A DNA stretch of 64,000 nt. It comes from Ignatzschineria sp. F8392. Lineage in GTDB: Bacteria; Pseudomonadota; Gammaproteobacteria; Cardiobacteriales; Wohlfahrtiimonadaceae. A model generated the notes under the pieces. That model was not told the DNA's origin. It worked only from the letters and a program-made list of their open reading frames with translations, and made no database searches. Shown piece by piece: positions 21,202 through 30,420 of the stretch. Each line of letters opens with the position of its first letter. The first letter of the stretch is position 1. A program made the translations under genes and the position numbers. The stretch covers positions 1 through 64,000 of the forward strand of contig NZ_NEFF01000007.1 in the NCBI RefSeq assembly GCF_002252045.1, given 5' to 3'.

Positions 21202-22929
21202 CTATTTCCGTAGATAGTTATCTTTTAACATTCCAAAGAAACTCTCCCCTTCACCACCAATGATCGCCTTTGCACCATAGAGTGCCATATTGAGATAATT
21301 CCCGGGCGTTGCATGAGGAGGGTAGATCAGCTCTAAACGACTCGTATGAACATCGAGTAATGCCGGACCTTCATGTTCTAAAAAGGCCTTAACGGTCTCT
21401 TCTAACTCATGAGAACCTTTTGCGGAGAATCCTTTCATTCCAATAGAGTCTGCCATTAGTGCAAAATCAGGATTTTGTAGATCAGTATAGCTATTAACCA
21501 TACCATCAGCTTTCATCTCTAACTCTACAAAATCGAGCGTTCCATTATTGATCACGACTATCTTAACGGGAAGCTTCTCTTGAACAATCGTCAATAGATC
21601 CCCCATCAACATGGTCATTCCCCCATCGCCACAGAGCGCAATCACTTGTCGATCGGGATGTGATTTCTGAATACCGATCGCTTGAGGCATCGCATTCGCC
21701 ATTGTTCCATGTTTCAGTGACACTAATGTTCGACGCGTTCCCAATGTTTCAAAGTGACGTAGTAACCAGACGGTAGCAGAACCTCCATCAGCGGTTGCAA
21801 AAGCATCCTTCTTAGCATATTCACTCAATAGCTCTGTCAAATATTGAGGGTGAATGAGCTCTTCACTTGCGGCAACAGCTTTCTTATCGAGTTTTTTCAC
21901 TGTTTTCTGATAAAGATGACGACAACGATCTAAAAATTCTGTCGACTCACGCTGATCAAGATGGGGTAATAATCGCTCTAAGGTGGGCTCAATATCACCA
22001 ATAAGCCCTAGCTCAATGCCGTGACGAAGCCCAAGTTTTTGAGGATCTCGATCGATCTGAACGATTTTGGCATGCTTGGGATAAAATTGAGACCAAGCAA
22101 AATCAGCGCCCAAAATAATGAGCGTGTCACACTCTTCAATCATCTGATATCCCGATTTAATCCCCATCATACCGGTCATACCAACATTGTAAGGATTCTC
22201 CCCTTCAATAAAATCTTTTCCGCGAGAAGTATGTGCAATCGGCGCTTTAAGACGCTCTGCTAACGCAATCACTGTTTCATGCGCCCCTTCACATCCCGCT
22301 CCGGCATAGATTCCAACTTTACCACCGCTATTGATAATTTTTGCTAATTTTACCAGCTCGCTCTCTTGTGGATAGATCAATGGATGTTTAGGTTGATAGA
22401 GCTGGCGAATAGGAAGATCCTCCACCTCTTGCGCACTAATATCGGAAGGAAGAATCACCACTGCAACTCCTCGCTTTGCTAGAGCCTCTTGGCAAGCGGT
22501 CATAATCACTCTTTTTGCTTCATGGGGATTTCGCACCTCTTCACAATAGACAGAGCATCCCTCATAGATCGGTTTATAATCCACCTCTTGAGGAAATTGG
22601 GTTCCCAATACAGAAGTGGGCAGTTGACTTGCGATCAGGACAACTGGCGCACCATTACGATGGCTCTCATAGAGTCCATTGATAAAGTGTAGGCTTCCAG
22701 GACCACAAGAGCCGGCACAAGCAGTTAAACCTTTGGTCATAAAAGATTCCGCTCCGGCAGCAAATCCGCCAACCTCTTCATGACGCACATGAACCCACTC
22801 AATCTCAGTATGAAAACGCATCGCATTTGTCACATCATTGAGCGTATCACCGACGACGCCATAGCATCGTTTTACCCCAAAGAGCTCTAATGTCTCCACA
22901 ATAATCTGTGCTACTTTCTTCTTTGCCAT
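21202..22929 (-). CDS. poxB: Pyruvate dehydrogenase (quinone)-like, copy 1
   Basis: This 575-residue ThDP enzyme matches PoxB, which oxidatively decarboxylates pyruvate to acetate and CO2 and passes electrons to the quinone pool. It has the catalytic Glu in VRHEE (about residue 51), CGPGSLHFINGLYESHRNGAPV, a central FAD domain, the ThDP motif CGDGGMTMLMGDLL ... VINNGTLDFVELEM, and a short amphipathic C-terminal tail like the membrane-binding segment of E. coli PoxB. A full-length paralogue of identical size lies immediately upstream on the same strand. The two may differ in regulation or substrate. Confidence 0.88.
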   Translation of the reverse strand: MAKKKVAQIIVETLELFGVKRCYGVVGDTLNDVTNAMRFHTEIEWVHVRHEEVGGFAAGAESFMTKGLTACAGSCGPGSLHFINGLYESHRNGAPVVLIASQLPTSVLGTQFPQEVDYKPIYEGCSVYCEEVRNPHEAKRVIMTACQEALAKRGVAVVILPSDISAQEVEDLPIRQLYQPKHPLIYPQESELVKLAKIINSGGKVGIYAGAGCEGAHETVIALAERLKAPIAHTSRGKDFIEGENPYNVGMTGMMGIKSGYQMIEECDTLIILGADFAWSQFYPKHAKIVQIDRDPQKLGLRHGIELGLIGDIEPTLERLLPHLDQRESTEFLDRCRHLYQKTVKKLDKKAVAASEELIHPQYLTELLSEYAKKDAFATADGGSATVWLLRHFETLGTRRTLVSLKHGTMANAMPQAIGIQKSHPDRQVIALCGDGGMTMLMGDLLTIVQEKLPVKIVVINNGTLDFVELEMKADGMVNSYTDLQNPDFALMADSIGMKGFSAKGSHELEETVKAFLEHEGPALLDVHTSRLELIYPPHATPGNYLNMALYGAKAIIGGEGESFFGMLKDNYLRK

Positions 22930-22990
22930 CTTCTCTCTTCCTATTGATTAAGATTGTGAAAGGAAATGATAAGAGTCAATGATAAAAATA

Positions 22991-23032
22991 GAGCGACCTT
23001 CACGGCTCTTTTATTGAACTGTTAGGTCGCTC
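22991..23032 (-). terminator. Possible terminator between the two poxB-like genes
   Basis: GAGCGACCT (22991-22999) pairs with AGGTCGCTC (23024-23032) around a 24-base loop. It sits after copy 2 and before copy 1 on the minus strand. The loop is long and the complement of AAAA at 22984-22987 gives only a short U-tract, so the terminator call is tentative. Confidence 0.45.
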
Positions 23033-23080
23033 CTTTCATCATGTTTAACTATCTCAAATTCAGATAGACTCTTTCATGTA

Positions 23081-23145
23081 GACTTCTACATATGAACTTC
23101 TACATATGGACTTCTACATATGGACTTCTACATATGGACTTCTAT
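23081..23145. repeat. 14-base tandem repeat
   Basis: Four consecutive copies of GACTTCTACATATG (the second with A at position 1) run from 23081 to 23136, followed by a partial fifth copy. The array lies between the two poxB-like genes, just downstream of copy 2. Related 7-8 base variants continue as AGATCTCTATAAAAT to about 23180. Confidence 0.85.
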
Positions 23146-23206
23146 CAAATAGATCTCTATAAAATAGATTTTTATAAAATTATTTATAGAAGGTCAGATA
23201 CATCAA

Positions 23207-24934
23207 TTACTTCTCTAAAAAGTTCTCTTTTAACATCTCAAAGAAGGTATGCCCTTCTCCCCCTAAGATCGCTTTTGCACCGTAAAGTGCCATATTCTCA
23301 TAGTTGGTAAATTCCGCATGGGGCGGCCAGATCAACTCTAAACGCTCCACATGAACATCGAGTAATGCCGGTCCGTCATAAGCTAAAAACTCTTTTAATG
23401 TTGCCTCTAATTCATGAGATCCTTTTACTAAGAAACCTTTAATACCAATCGCTTCCGCAACTTTTGAAAAGTCTGGATTTTGAAGATCGGTATAGCTATT
23501 GACGATTCCCTCCGCCTTCATCTCTAACTCCACAAAGTCGAGGGTGCCGTTATTGAGGACGATCACTTTTAATGGAATTTTCTCTTGAACTAATGTTAAA
23601 AGATCTCCCATTAACATCGCGAGTCCTCCATCTCCAGAGACAGAGATCACTTGTCGATCGGGATATGCTTTCTGAATTCCGATCGCTTGTGGCATCGCAT
23701 TAGCCATTGTTCCATGCTTCATTGAAAGAAGTGTACGACGTTTTCCATTGGTATGAAAATGGCGATTAACCCAAGCCATTGCTGAACCAGTATCCCCGGT
23801 GACAATCGCATCATCATCGGCATGTTCGCTCAACAATTCTATTAAGTATTGAGGATGGATCAATCCTTCATGATCAGCCACCGCTTTCTTATCTAATTTC
23901 GCCATACATTTTGTATGCATCTGACGATAATGATCTAAAAATGAGGAGTCATCTTTACGTTCTAATGTGGGTAATAATGCCTTTAATGTCTCTTTAACAT
24001 CGCCAATAACCCCTAATTTGATCGCGTGACGCAATCCTAAACGGCTAGGGTTTAGATCGATCTGAATAATATCGGCATTCTTAGGATAAAACTGAGACCA
24101 TGCAAAATCTGCACCTAAAACTAAAAGGGTATCGCAATTTTTAATCATCTCATACCCTGATTGAACCCCTAACATACCGGTCATTCCCACATTGTAAGGG
24201 TTATTTCCCTCTACAAAATCTTTTGCTCTTGAGGTATGTGCCATCGGGGCTTGTAATGTTTCACAAAGCGCGAGAATCTCATCAAAAGCACCGGCACAAC
24301 CGACGCCGGCAAAAACACCGATCTTCTTACCGCTATTGAGAAGTTCTGCAATCGCTTTAATCTCGCCATCAGTTGGACGAATAACCGGCGCAACCGGTGC
24401 TTGCGGTTGTAAAATAGGGGTATCTTCCACCTCTTGTGCACTAATATCGGAAGGAAGAATCACCACGGAGACCCCTCTCTTCGCAATCGCCTCTTGGCAA
24501 GCGGTCATAATCACCCGTTTTGCTTCATGAGGATTTTTAACCTCTTCACAAAAGACGGAGCAACCTTTATAGATTGGCATATAATCTACTTCTTGAGGGA
24601 AGTCAGTGCCTAATACATTGGTCGGTAATTGACTTGCAATCAAAACAACTGGAGCACCATTTCGATGACTCTCATAAAGACCATTGATAAAGTGAAGGCT
24701 TCCAGGACCACAGGAGCCGGCACAAGCAGTTAAGTTTCCTGTCATATAAGCTTCAGCGCCGGCGGCAAAGCCTCCAGCCTCTTCATGACGCATATGAACC
24801 CACTCAATATCGGTGTGATAACGCATCGCATCGGTCACATCATTTAACGTATCGCCCACGACACCATAACAACGTTTAACACCCGCTTGCTCAAGCGCTT
24901 CTACAACAATTCTTGCAACTTTCTTCTTAGACAT
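23207..24934 (-). CDS. poxB: Pyruvate dehydrogenase (quinone)-like, copy 2
   Basis: The product has 575 residues, like copy 1, and aligns with it without obvious gaps. It retains the catalytic MRHEE, CGPGSLHFINGLYESHRNGAPV, the FAD-binding core, SGDGGLAMLMGDLL ... VLNNGTLDFVELEM, and a C-terminal FFEMLKENFLEK tail. Differences are concentrated in the middle FAD domain and at 170-200. It is the upstream gene of the tandem pair and has a 435-base AT-rich leader. Tandem retention of two intact copies suggests dosage or divergent use, for example different 2-oxoacids. Confidence 0.88.
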   Translation of the reverse strand: MSKKKVARIVVEALEQAGVKRCYGVVGDTLNDVTDAMRYHTDIEWVHMRHEEAGGFAAGAEAYMTGNLTACAGSCGPGSLHFINGLYESHRNGAPVVLIASQLPTNVLGTDFPQEVDYMPIYKGCSVFCEEVKNPHEAKRVIMTACQEAIAKRGVSVVILPSDISAQEVEDTPILQPQAPVAPVIRPTDGEIKAIAELLNSGKKIGVFAGVGCAGAFDEILALCETLQAPMAHTSRAKDFVEGNNPYNVGMTGMLGVQSGYEMIKNCDTLLVLGADFAWSQFYPKNADIIQIDLNPSRLGLRHAIKLGVIGDVKETLKALLPTLERKDDSSFLDHYRQMHTKCMAKLDKKAVADHEGLIHPQYLIELLSEHADDDAIVTGDTGSAMAWVNRHFHTNGKRRTLLSMKHGTMANAMPQAIGIQKAYPDRQVISVSGDGGLAMLMGDLLTLVQEKIPLKVIVLNNGTLDFVELEMKAEGIVNSYTDLQNPDFSKVAEAIGIKGFLVKGSHELEATLKEFLAYDGPALLDVHVERLELIWPPHAEFTNYENMALYGAKAILGGEGHTFFEMLKENFLEK

Positions 24935-25369
24935 AATGACTCCATATAGATCATATTCATATCGAAAATAGGAAATGTGCTACCTGTTCATTGTAATGTT
25001 TTTACATAAAGCTATAAAGATTTAATTTTATAGAGTTTATAGAATTTATAGAAGATTAATCACTATTTTTTTCATAGATTTATTAAAAATTGTTTAAATA
25101 TTCAATAATTGAAGAAAATATTGGCCTGGAGAGCAATAATCAACATTACGATACCAAGATCTCAAAATAACATTACTAGCAAATAATATTCGCACAAATA
25201 ATATTTATAAAATAATATCCATAAAAACAATATTTATAGAAATAATGCTTATAAAAACATTAAAAAATAAACGATAAAAAAGCAGATAACTTTCTGCTAT
25301 CTGCTTTTCACAATGATCTATCGTATCGATAATGGACGGTATCGATAATGAATAAACTATTTTAACAGG
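24935..25369. other. AT-rich intergenic region upstream of poxB copy 2
   Basis: This 435-base segment is very AT-rich with repeated AATAATATT/ATAAAAACA-like runs (25150-25270). Apart from the terminator near its right end, I see no gene, RNA or clear operator. Confidence 0.4.
25278..25308 (-). terminator. Terminator after the BASS transporter gene
   Basis: AAAAGCAGATA (25278-25288) and TATCTGCTTTT (25298-25308) form an 11-base stem with a 9-base loop. The A-rich stretch 25262-25280 supplies the U-tract on the minus strand. Confidence 0.85.
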
Positions 25370-26335
25370 CTACTCTTTAACTTCACCCTTTTTCGCGCCT
25401 TTTTCATCGGTTCTTGCGGCCCAATAGGTTGCTAAAATAGGCCCTGAAATATTATGCCATAAACTAAAGATAGCACTCGGAACCGCTATTACAGGATCGA
25501 TCGCAAAATGGGTCTTCGCTAATGCTGCACCTAAACCTGAGTTTTGCATACCCACTTCTACGGAAACGGCTTTGCTATCGGCATAATTGAGCTTAAAGAG
25601 TTTTGCCACCCAAAAACCGAAGAGGAAGCCCAATCCATTATGGAGTACCACAACACCAAAAATGAGTAACCCTGACTCAATAATGGACTGTTTACTACCA
25701 CTCACCACAACGGCAACAATCAGAACAATTGCCGCAACAGAGACAAGTGGTAATACCTCTGTTGCCTGCTCTATTCGCTTTTTAAAGAGCATTCGTAATA
25801 GAACGCCGATAGCGATAGGCAGTAGTACCATCTTCAAGACTGACATAAACATGGCCCCCATAGAGATATCGATCCATTGACTCGCTAATAGATAGAAGAC
25901 TAGAGGGGTTAAAAGTGGCGCTAATAATGTTGAAACGGAGGTACAAGCAACCGAGAGGGCAATATTACCTTTTGCTAAAAAAGTAATGACATTAGAAGCG
26001 GTTCCTCCTGGACAAGAACCCACAAGAATAATCCCTACCGCAATCGGTGCCGGCAACATAAAGGCCATCGATAAACCATAAGCAAGAAGTGGCATAATAA
26101 CAAATTGCGCGACAACGCCTAAAATAACCGCTTTAGGATGTCGTAAAATCTCGCCAAAGTCGGAGAGAGTCAGAGTCATCCCCATCCCTAACATCACAAT
26201 GCCTAACAACCAAGGAACATAAGGTCCAATAAATTTAAAAGTATCGGGGGTAAAAAAGGCTAATCCTGCAAAGAGCAGTACCCAAAAAGCGAATGTCTTC
26301 CCCACAAATTGGCTCAAACGAGCTAACGCTTGCAT
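25370..26335 (-). CDS. Bile acid:sodium symporter family (BASS) transporter
   Basis: A 321-residue polytopic membrane protein with about nine hydrophobic segments. It shows the BASS family features [13 protein letters not shown] and [40 protein letters not shown] (about residues 100-140), and [17 protein letters not shown] near residue 240. Bacterial members carry organic anions such as pantoate or 2-oxoacids with sodium, and often not bile acids. The substrate is unknown; proximity to two pyruvate oxidases is only suggestive. Confidence 0.9.
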   Translation of the reverse strand: MQALARLSQFVGKTFAFWVLLFAGLAFFTPDTFKFIGPYVPWLLGIVMLGMGMTLTLSDFGEILRHPKAVILGVVAQFVIMPLLAYGLSMAFMLPAPIAVGIILVGSCPGGTASNVITFLAKGNIALSVACTSVSTLLAPLLTPLVFYLLASQWIDISMGAMFMSVLKMVLLPIAIGVLLRMLFKKRIEQATEVLPLVSVAAIVLIVAVVVSGSKQSIIESGLLIFGVVVLHNGLGFLFGFWVAKLFKLNYADSKAVSVEVGMQNSGLGAALAKTHFAIDPVIAVPSAIFSLWHNISGPILATYWAARTDEKGAKKGEVKE

Positions 26336-26550
26336 CTAAAATTACTCCTATCTCGATTTAAATTATTCCAAACGCAAATATCTTCTTAAAAGAGATTTAA
26401 TCGATTATGAGGACGCTTTTCTCTCCTCTATAATGATGATGAATCTCTAAAACCTCCCCTCTTTGTAAGAGAGAGATCTCTATCAATTTAAGTAAATTCA
26501 GTGATCTTGGGTAAAAATCACTTAAACTTTAAATATTTGCGAAAATATCG

Positions 26551-26564
26551 GTGAGAATTCTCAC
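26551..26564. promoter_or_regulatory. 14-base perfect palindrome upstream of the BASS gene
   Basis: GTGAGAATTCTCAC is a perfect palindrome 216 bases before the BASS gene start and 38 bases after the trpE stop. Size and symmetry suit a dimeric repressor, but a short stable RNA hairpin is equally possible. Confidence 0.35.
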
Positions 26565-26601
26565 TGCTGCTTAAAGGCAATCTCTAAAGGTAGCATGCTT
26601 T

Positions 26602-28341
26602 TTAAATCGATTGAGTATTTGCTTCTAAAATTGCCATCACAACACTACTAGCCTTATTTTCTGTCTCTTCAATTTCACTCTCGGGATCAGATTCTGCGAC
26701 AATTCCAGCCCCTGCCTGTACATAGGCGATTCCCTCTCTAACATAAGCTGAGCGAATTGTAATTGCACTATCGAAGCGATCTCCCTGCATCAATCCTTCT
26801 ACATAGCCAATAGCACCACCATAACTTCCACGCGCTTCCGTCTCAAATTGATATATTTGACGCATCGCCTCAATCTTAGGCGCTCCGGTTAATGTCCCCA
26901 TATTCATCACCGCAAGATAAGCATCGATAGGTGTTAAGCCCTCTTTAAGTCTTCCGGCAACTCGAGAGACAAGATGCATCACATAACGATAACGATCCAC
27001 TTTCAAAAGATCTTTAACATAGATAGATCCCTCTTCTGATACCTTGCCAAGATCCTCTTTCGCAAGATCAACTAGCATCAGATGTTCTGCTAACTCCTTA
27101 GGATCACTCTTTAGAAGCTCCTCCATCTGCAAATCAAGCTCCGGATCGATCTCTCCAGAAACTAATCCCCGACGCTTTGTGCCGGCAATAGGATAGAGCT
27201 CTAATTCCCGAGTATAAGGGGAGTATTTCAGAGCCGATTCAGGGGATGCACCAAAGAGGGTAAAATCGCGATCGTGAAGATAGAAGAGGTAAGGGCTAGG
27301 ATAGGCGCGTTTTAATTGACGATAACTCTTAAAAGGGGAGTGGCAGCGGAGAGAGAAACGACGTGATGGAACTACTTGTAATAACTCTCCCGAAGTAGTT
27401 TTAGCAATAAAGTGTTCAACAATTTTTTTAAAGGTGCCACGATCAGGCGTAACAACTCCATTTTGGGCACTAACAATCGGTTCTTGTATCTTTAAATGAT
27501 AAGACGGTTCATCTCGATCAGAAGCAACCTGTGGATAACTTTGTGAATAAGTTTCAGGATAACGTCCATTTATCTCCTCTTCTAACCTCTTTCCTGATCC
27601 ATTTTCTTCGATCTTTTCAGTAATTCCCAGCTCTCCTGTGGATAACTCTGGGGATATTGTGGGGAAATCAGCTCTTTCTCCTGCCAGTTTTTCAATCAGA
27701 TCACTATAATGAGCGGCCTTTTGATTAAAAGAGCGATAGATCTCTAAACGATCTCGCTTATCGCACTCTAAATAGAGATGTTCATAGATCACCTGATCCT
27801 CTTTGTGATCGATCTGAATGAGCTCTTCTGCTAAAAAGAGACAGAGATCGAGATCTCGCCCCTTCTCCGGCACGGGAATCTGGTAATACTCTCCAACAAG
27901 ATCATATCCAAATAATCCACCAATGAAAGGCGCAAATTGCGGATTTTTCAGAGCTAATAGTGGATCTAATATCGTTAATACTCCACGCGAATATTGGGGA
28001 TAAGGAAAAGAAAATCTTATAACGCAAGCGCTCCCTTCTCCCACATCTTCTTCCACAATAGCAGTGGAAAATAGAGTTTTTAGATCTTTAATTAAATGCT
28101 TACCTAAAGGGGTTAATGCTTCAACTGTCACCTGCTCTTTCAAGGCGGTGATCCGCAATGCCGCTTTCGTAATCATCATACTCTTTAAAGCACTCTGATT
28201 ATCAGTACGCGCCGATTCAAAGAGCATCCCTAATGAGGATGGCCCCTTTTTCATCACTCCTTCAAAGAGATCAAAAGGTTCAAAGTGGGAGGGAATCTCT
28301 CGACTTAAAGTAAAAATTTCTGCTACAACAGGTGCTTCCAT
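26602..28341 (-). CDS. trpE: Anthranilate synthase component I (TrpE)
   Basis: TrpE converts chorismate to anthranilate using ammonia from TrpG. It has the N-terminal feedback site region LFESARTDNQSALKSM and ALRITALKEQVTVEAL, then LLQVVPSRRFSLRC, FTLFGASPESALKY, PIAGTKRRG and the C-terminal GSYGGAIGYVEG and AGAGIVAESDPESE. At 579 residues it is about 60 longer than E. coli TrpE because of a charged low-complexity linker at about residues 222-290 between the two halves of the fold. No trpG, trpD or trpC follows. A leader peptide with tandem Trp codons and an attenuator lie upstream. Confidence 0.92.
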   Translation of the reverse strand: MEAPVVAEIFTLSREIPSHFEPFDLFEGVMKKGPSSLGMLFESARTDNQSALKSMMITKAALRITALKEQVTVEALTPLGKHLIKDLKTLFSTAIVEEDVGEGSACVIRFSFPYPQYSRGVLTILDPLLALKNPQFAPFIGGLFGYDLVGEYYQIPVPEKGRDLDLCLFLAEELIQIDHKEDQVIYEHLYLECDKRDRLEIYRSFNQKAAHYSDLIEKLAGERADFPTISPELSTGELGITEKIEENGSGKRLEEEINGRYPETYSQSYPQVASDRDEPSYHLKIQEPIVSAQNGVVTPDRGTFKKIVEHFIAKTTSGELLQVVPSRRFSLRCHSPFKSYRQLKRAYPSPYLFYLHDRDFTLFGASPESALKYSPYTRELELYPIAGTKRRGLVSGEIDPELDLQMEELLKSDPKELAEHLMLVDLAKEDLGKVSEEGSIYVKDLLKVDRYRYVMHLVSRVAGRLKEGLTPIDAYLAVMNMGTLTGAPKIEAMRQIYQFETEARGSYGGAIGYVEGLMQGDRFDSAITIRSAYVREGIAYVQAGAGIVAESDPESEIEETENKASSVVMAILEANTQSI

Positions 28342-28463
28342 ACGGTCTCCTACAATTTAACGATCGCTCTATCGGCATGCTAAAGGCGTCTAAATTAAAA
28401 ATACTCTCTTCTTTTTAAGCGTTACTCTGAGGCCTTATTTTCGGATGAGCGCAATATGGAGCA

Positions 28464-28535
28464 TAAAAAAAGACCCGCATATTGCGGGCCTCTTCTCTCA
28501 ACACTCTTTTTTAACGTCATAAAAAAGTGCTTACC
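28464..28535 (-). promoter_or_regulatory. trp attenuator (terminator and antiterminator)
   Basis: On the minus strand, AGGCCCGC/GCGGGTCT (28484-28491 with 28471-28478, loop 28479-28483) followed by seven U residues (28464-28470) forms the terminator. An alternative stem pairs CACTTTTTTA (28520-28529) with TAAAAAAGAGTG (28502-28513, one bulge) and can extend through GCGGGT just after the leader stop pairing with GCCCGC. That competes with the terminator. A 1:2 hairpin near the tandem Trp codons is also possible. This is the classic layout of a ribosome-mediated trp attenuator. Confidence 0.85.
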
Positions 28536-28537
28536 CG

Positions 28538-28597
28538 CTACGATGCGCGTAACCACCAACGACGGAAAAAACGAATTGTGTGTGTCGAGTGAATCAT
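28538..28597 (-). CDS. trpL: trp operon leader peptide
   Basis: A 19-residue ORF, MIHSTHTIRFFRRWWLRAS, ends in TAG and contains adjacent tryptophan codons (28553-28558), with RBS-like context before the ATG. It lies directly before the attenuator of trpE. Stalling at Trp codons when charged tRNA-Trp is low would favour the antiterminator and allow trpE transcription, as in enteric bacteria. Confidence 0.88.
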   Translation of the reverse strand: MIHSTHTIRFFRRWWLRAS

Positions 28598-28824
28598 CTG
28601 TTATTAAATCCCTATCTCTATTTTAAGGTGACTTCTCTATCTAGAGGTCAATCAAGTACCCATCTAATATCAGGTTTATATTAAATTCATAGTGATCTCA
28701 TCGTTTGATCTCATATTTAAATCTCTACTATCGAATCTCTACTATCGAGAATCCAAATTTAATAATCGATTTAACAACCGAGAATTAAGAAACTACAATT
28801 TACAATTAAGAGAATTAAAAAAGA

Positions 28825-28906
28825 CCCTGATTTAATCGAGATACTTAGGATATAATTTGCATGTTTTTTGGAGGAAGTCAACAAATTTTATCTCGATCAA
28901 TCAGGG
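28825..28906. repeat. Inverted repeat element (possible small MITE remnant)
   Basis: CCCTGATTTAATCGAGATA (28825-28843) and TATCTCGATCAATCAGGG (28889-28906) are complementary apart from one inserted and one changed base. They bound an 82-base segment that holds outward promoter-like boxes (TTGACT on the minus strand, TATAAT near 28850). It may be the remnant of a tiny non-autonomous element or a regulatory hairpin. No target duplication is clear. The rest of 28598-29069 shows no gene. Confidence 0.45.
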
Positions 28907-29069
28907 CCAAGAGCAGAAACTTTGATTCAAAAGTTAAAAATAAAATTTAAAAGAACAATAAACAACTGCTAGAAAGGAGTATCCTTAGAGATACAATAAA
29001 GGCAAAATATTTAATCGGTAATACTCAGCTCAATCGATAGATGATCAATATCGCTATTATGGGGCTCTA

Positions 29070-29927
29070 CTATTCTTTGAGTGCGGCTTTAATCTCTTGT
29101 GCTTCCTTCACAATCGAGATCAATCCATTGCCAGAGAGATACCAGAGCGTTGGATCTAAATAGACCATCTTCACCTCTTTATCGAGCGCTTCATTGAGGG
29201 GAATTATGAGGGATTTCTCCACCTGTTCTTGATCCATCGGTGTGCTACCAATTGCGGCACTGCGATCAATCACAAAGATCAAATCTGGCGCAACTGATGT
29301 CAGATAGGGTAAGTCTGCGGCTTGACGCCCCTCTTTAGGCATCTTTTCTGCATTTTTTACCCCCAGAAAATTGTGGATAAACTTCGCACTACCACTTGTT
29401 GGTGTTGCCATCAACTTCCCATCATTGTGGATCACAACAAGCGCTTGCTGATCACTCTTTGCTATCTCTGCTTGAATCTGTGCGATCTCATCAGTTACCG
29501 CCTTAAGGGCTCTATCCGCAGCTTGCTCTCTATCCGCTAACTTTGCTAATTGAGTGATATTCTCAGAGACCGACTCAAGATAATGATCAGAATCTACTGT
29601 AAAATTGAGGACCGGCGCATACTCACTTAAGGTCTCGACCTGATTCCCTAAACGGGGCGAAATCACAATCAGATCGATCGGCATCTCTTTAAATTTAGCT
29701 AAATCAGGACTCTTCATCCCACCACTATCTTCTGCATGACTCCAATCTAATGATTGAAGATAGGTCGGTAAATTCCCTTTAGGGAGTGCAACAATCAGAT
29801 CTGTGGCATCTAGTGCTTGTAACGTATCAACCGCACCAAAATCCATCACAACTGCTTTTGGGCTAGCCATCGCAACAGCTAATGAGAGGGAGAGAGATAA
29901 GAGGCTCTTTTTTAAAAAAAGTTTCAT
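29070..29927 (-). CDS. Periplasmic iron-siderophore binding protein
   Basis: This 285-residue protein has an N-terminal signal peptide cleaved near residue 21-24 and the type III binding-protein fold with a long backbone helix (about 120-160). Motifs such as PDLAKFKEMPIDLIVISPRL, NFLGVKNAEKMPKEGRQ and DLIFVIDRSAAIG match FatB/CeuE/YclQ-like catecholate siderophore receptors. The permease and ATPase genes are not adjacent, so it is an orphan here. A Fur-box-like site at 30046-30064 supports iron repression. Confidence 0.85.
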   Translation of the reverse strand: MKLFLKKSLLSLSLSLAVAMASPKAVVMDFGAVDTLQALDATDLIVALPKGNLPTYLQSLDWSHAEDSGGMKSPDLAKFKEMPIDLIVISPRLGNQVETLSEYAPVLNFTVDSDHYLESVSENITQLAKLADREQAADRALKAVTDEIAQIQAEIAKSDQQALVVIHNDGKLMATPTSGSAKFIHNFLGVKNAEKMPKEGRQAADLPYLTSVAPDLIFVIDRSAAIGSTPMDQEQVEKSLIIPLNEALDKEVKMVYLDPTLWYLSGNGLISIVKEAQEIKAALKE

Positions 29928-30045
29928 AATTGATTCCTAAATCGCAAAACCTAAATCGTAAAATAGATTGCGTAAAGCAACTGGGGATAAAATATAAAAA
30001 GAGATCTCAACTGGTTCTAGATCTCTTTTGAGAATAGTATCTATT

Positions 30046-30064
30046 GAGAATGATTCTTATTATT
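30046..30064 (-). promoter_or_regulatory. Fur box upstream of the siderophore-binding gene
   Basis: GAGAATGATTCTTATTATT matches 14 of 19 positions of the canonical Fur box GATAATGATAATCATTATC. It lies about 120 bases before the start of the binding-protein gene in a region with promoter-like AT content. Confidence 0.65.
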
Positions 30065-30358
30065 AATGCTTTTATTCGCTTTGTCTATAGCAATCATCAA
30101 ATATTTTACTAAGCACCTCACAATAAATGCTCATCTTATTGATTTACAATGAATTAACTTGCTTTTTTCACAGAAATTAAGTGAGACGTAAGTGGCTATC
30201 TAATCATCGGTCCCCTCCTATTCAACGATTTTAAGTGCTATTTAAGCTAAAAAAACTGAAAAATTCTCTAAATTTACCGATAAAAAGCGGTCACTTCAGA
30301 AGCTCCGGAGAGATTCCTAGCTGAGATCTCTCAAGATCATTCTATTTATAAAGAGATG

Positions 30359-30401
30359 TTATCCACACTTTTACCCACAGCTATCCACAAAGTTATCCAC
30401 A
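30359..30401 (+). repeat. Cluster of DnaA-box-like 9-mers
   Basis: Four 9-mers lie head-to-tail: TTATCCACA (30359-30367), TTACCCACA (30371-30379), CTATCCACA (30381-30389) and TTATCCACA (30393-30401). Spacing is 10-12 bases, about one helical turn, the geometry expected for cooperative DnaA binding. No dnaA, dnaN or gidA gene is near. Confidence 0.6.
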
Positions 30402-30420
30402 GGAGTTATTGAGAAAAATA

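Noticed and set aside
25587-25880. Plus-strand 97-codon ORF over the BASS transporter gene
   Set aside because: Low-complexity antisense of transmembrane helices; shadow frame.
26602-27650. TTATCCACA sites in trpE as an origin of replication
   Set aside because: They lie in coding sequence with no AT-rich unwinding region or dnaA/dnaN context; reported only as part of the DnaA-box enrichment.
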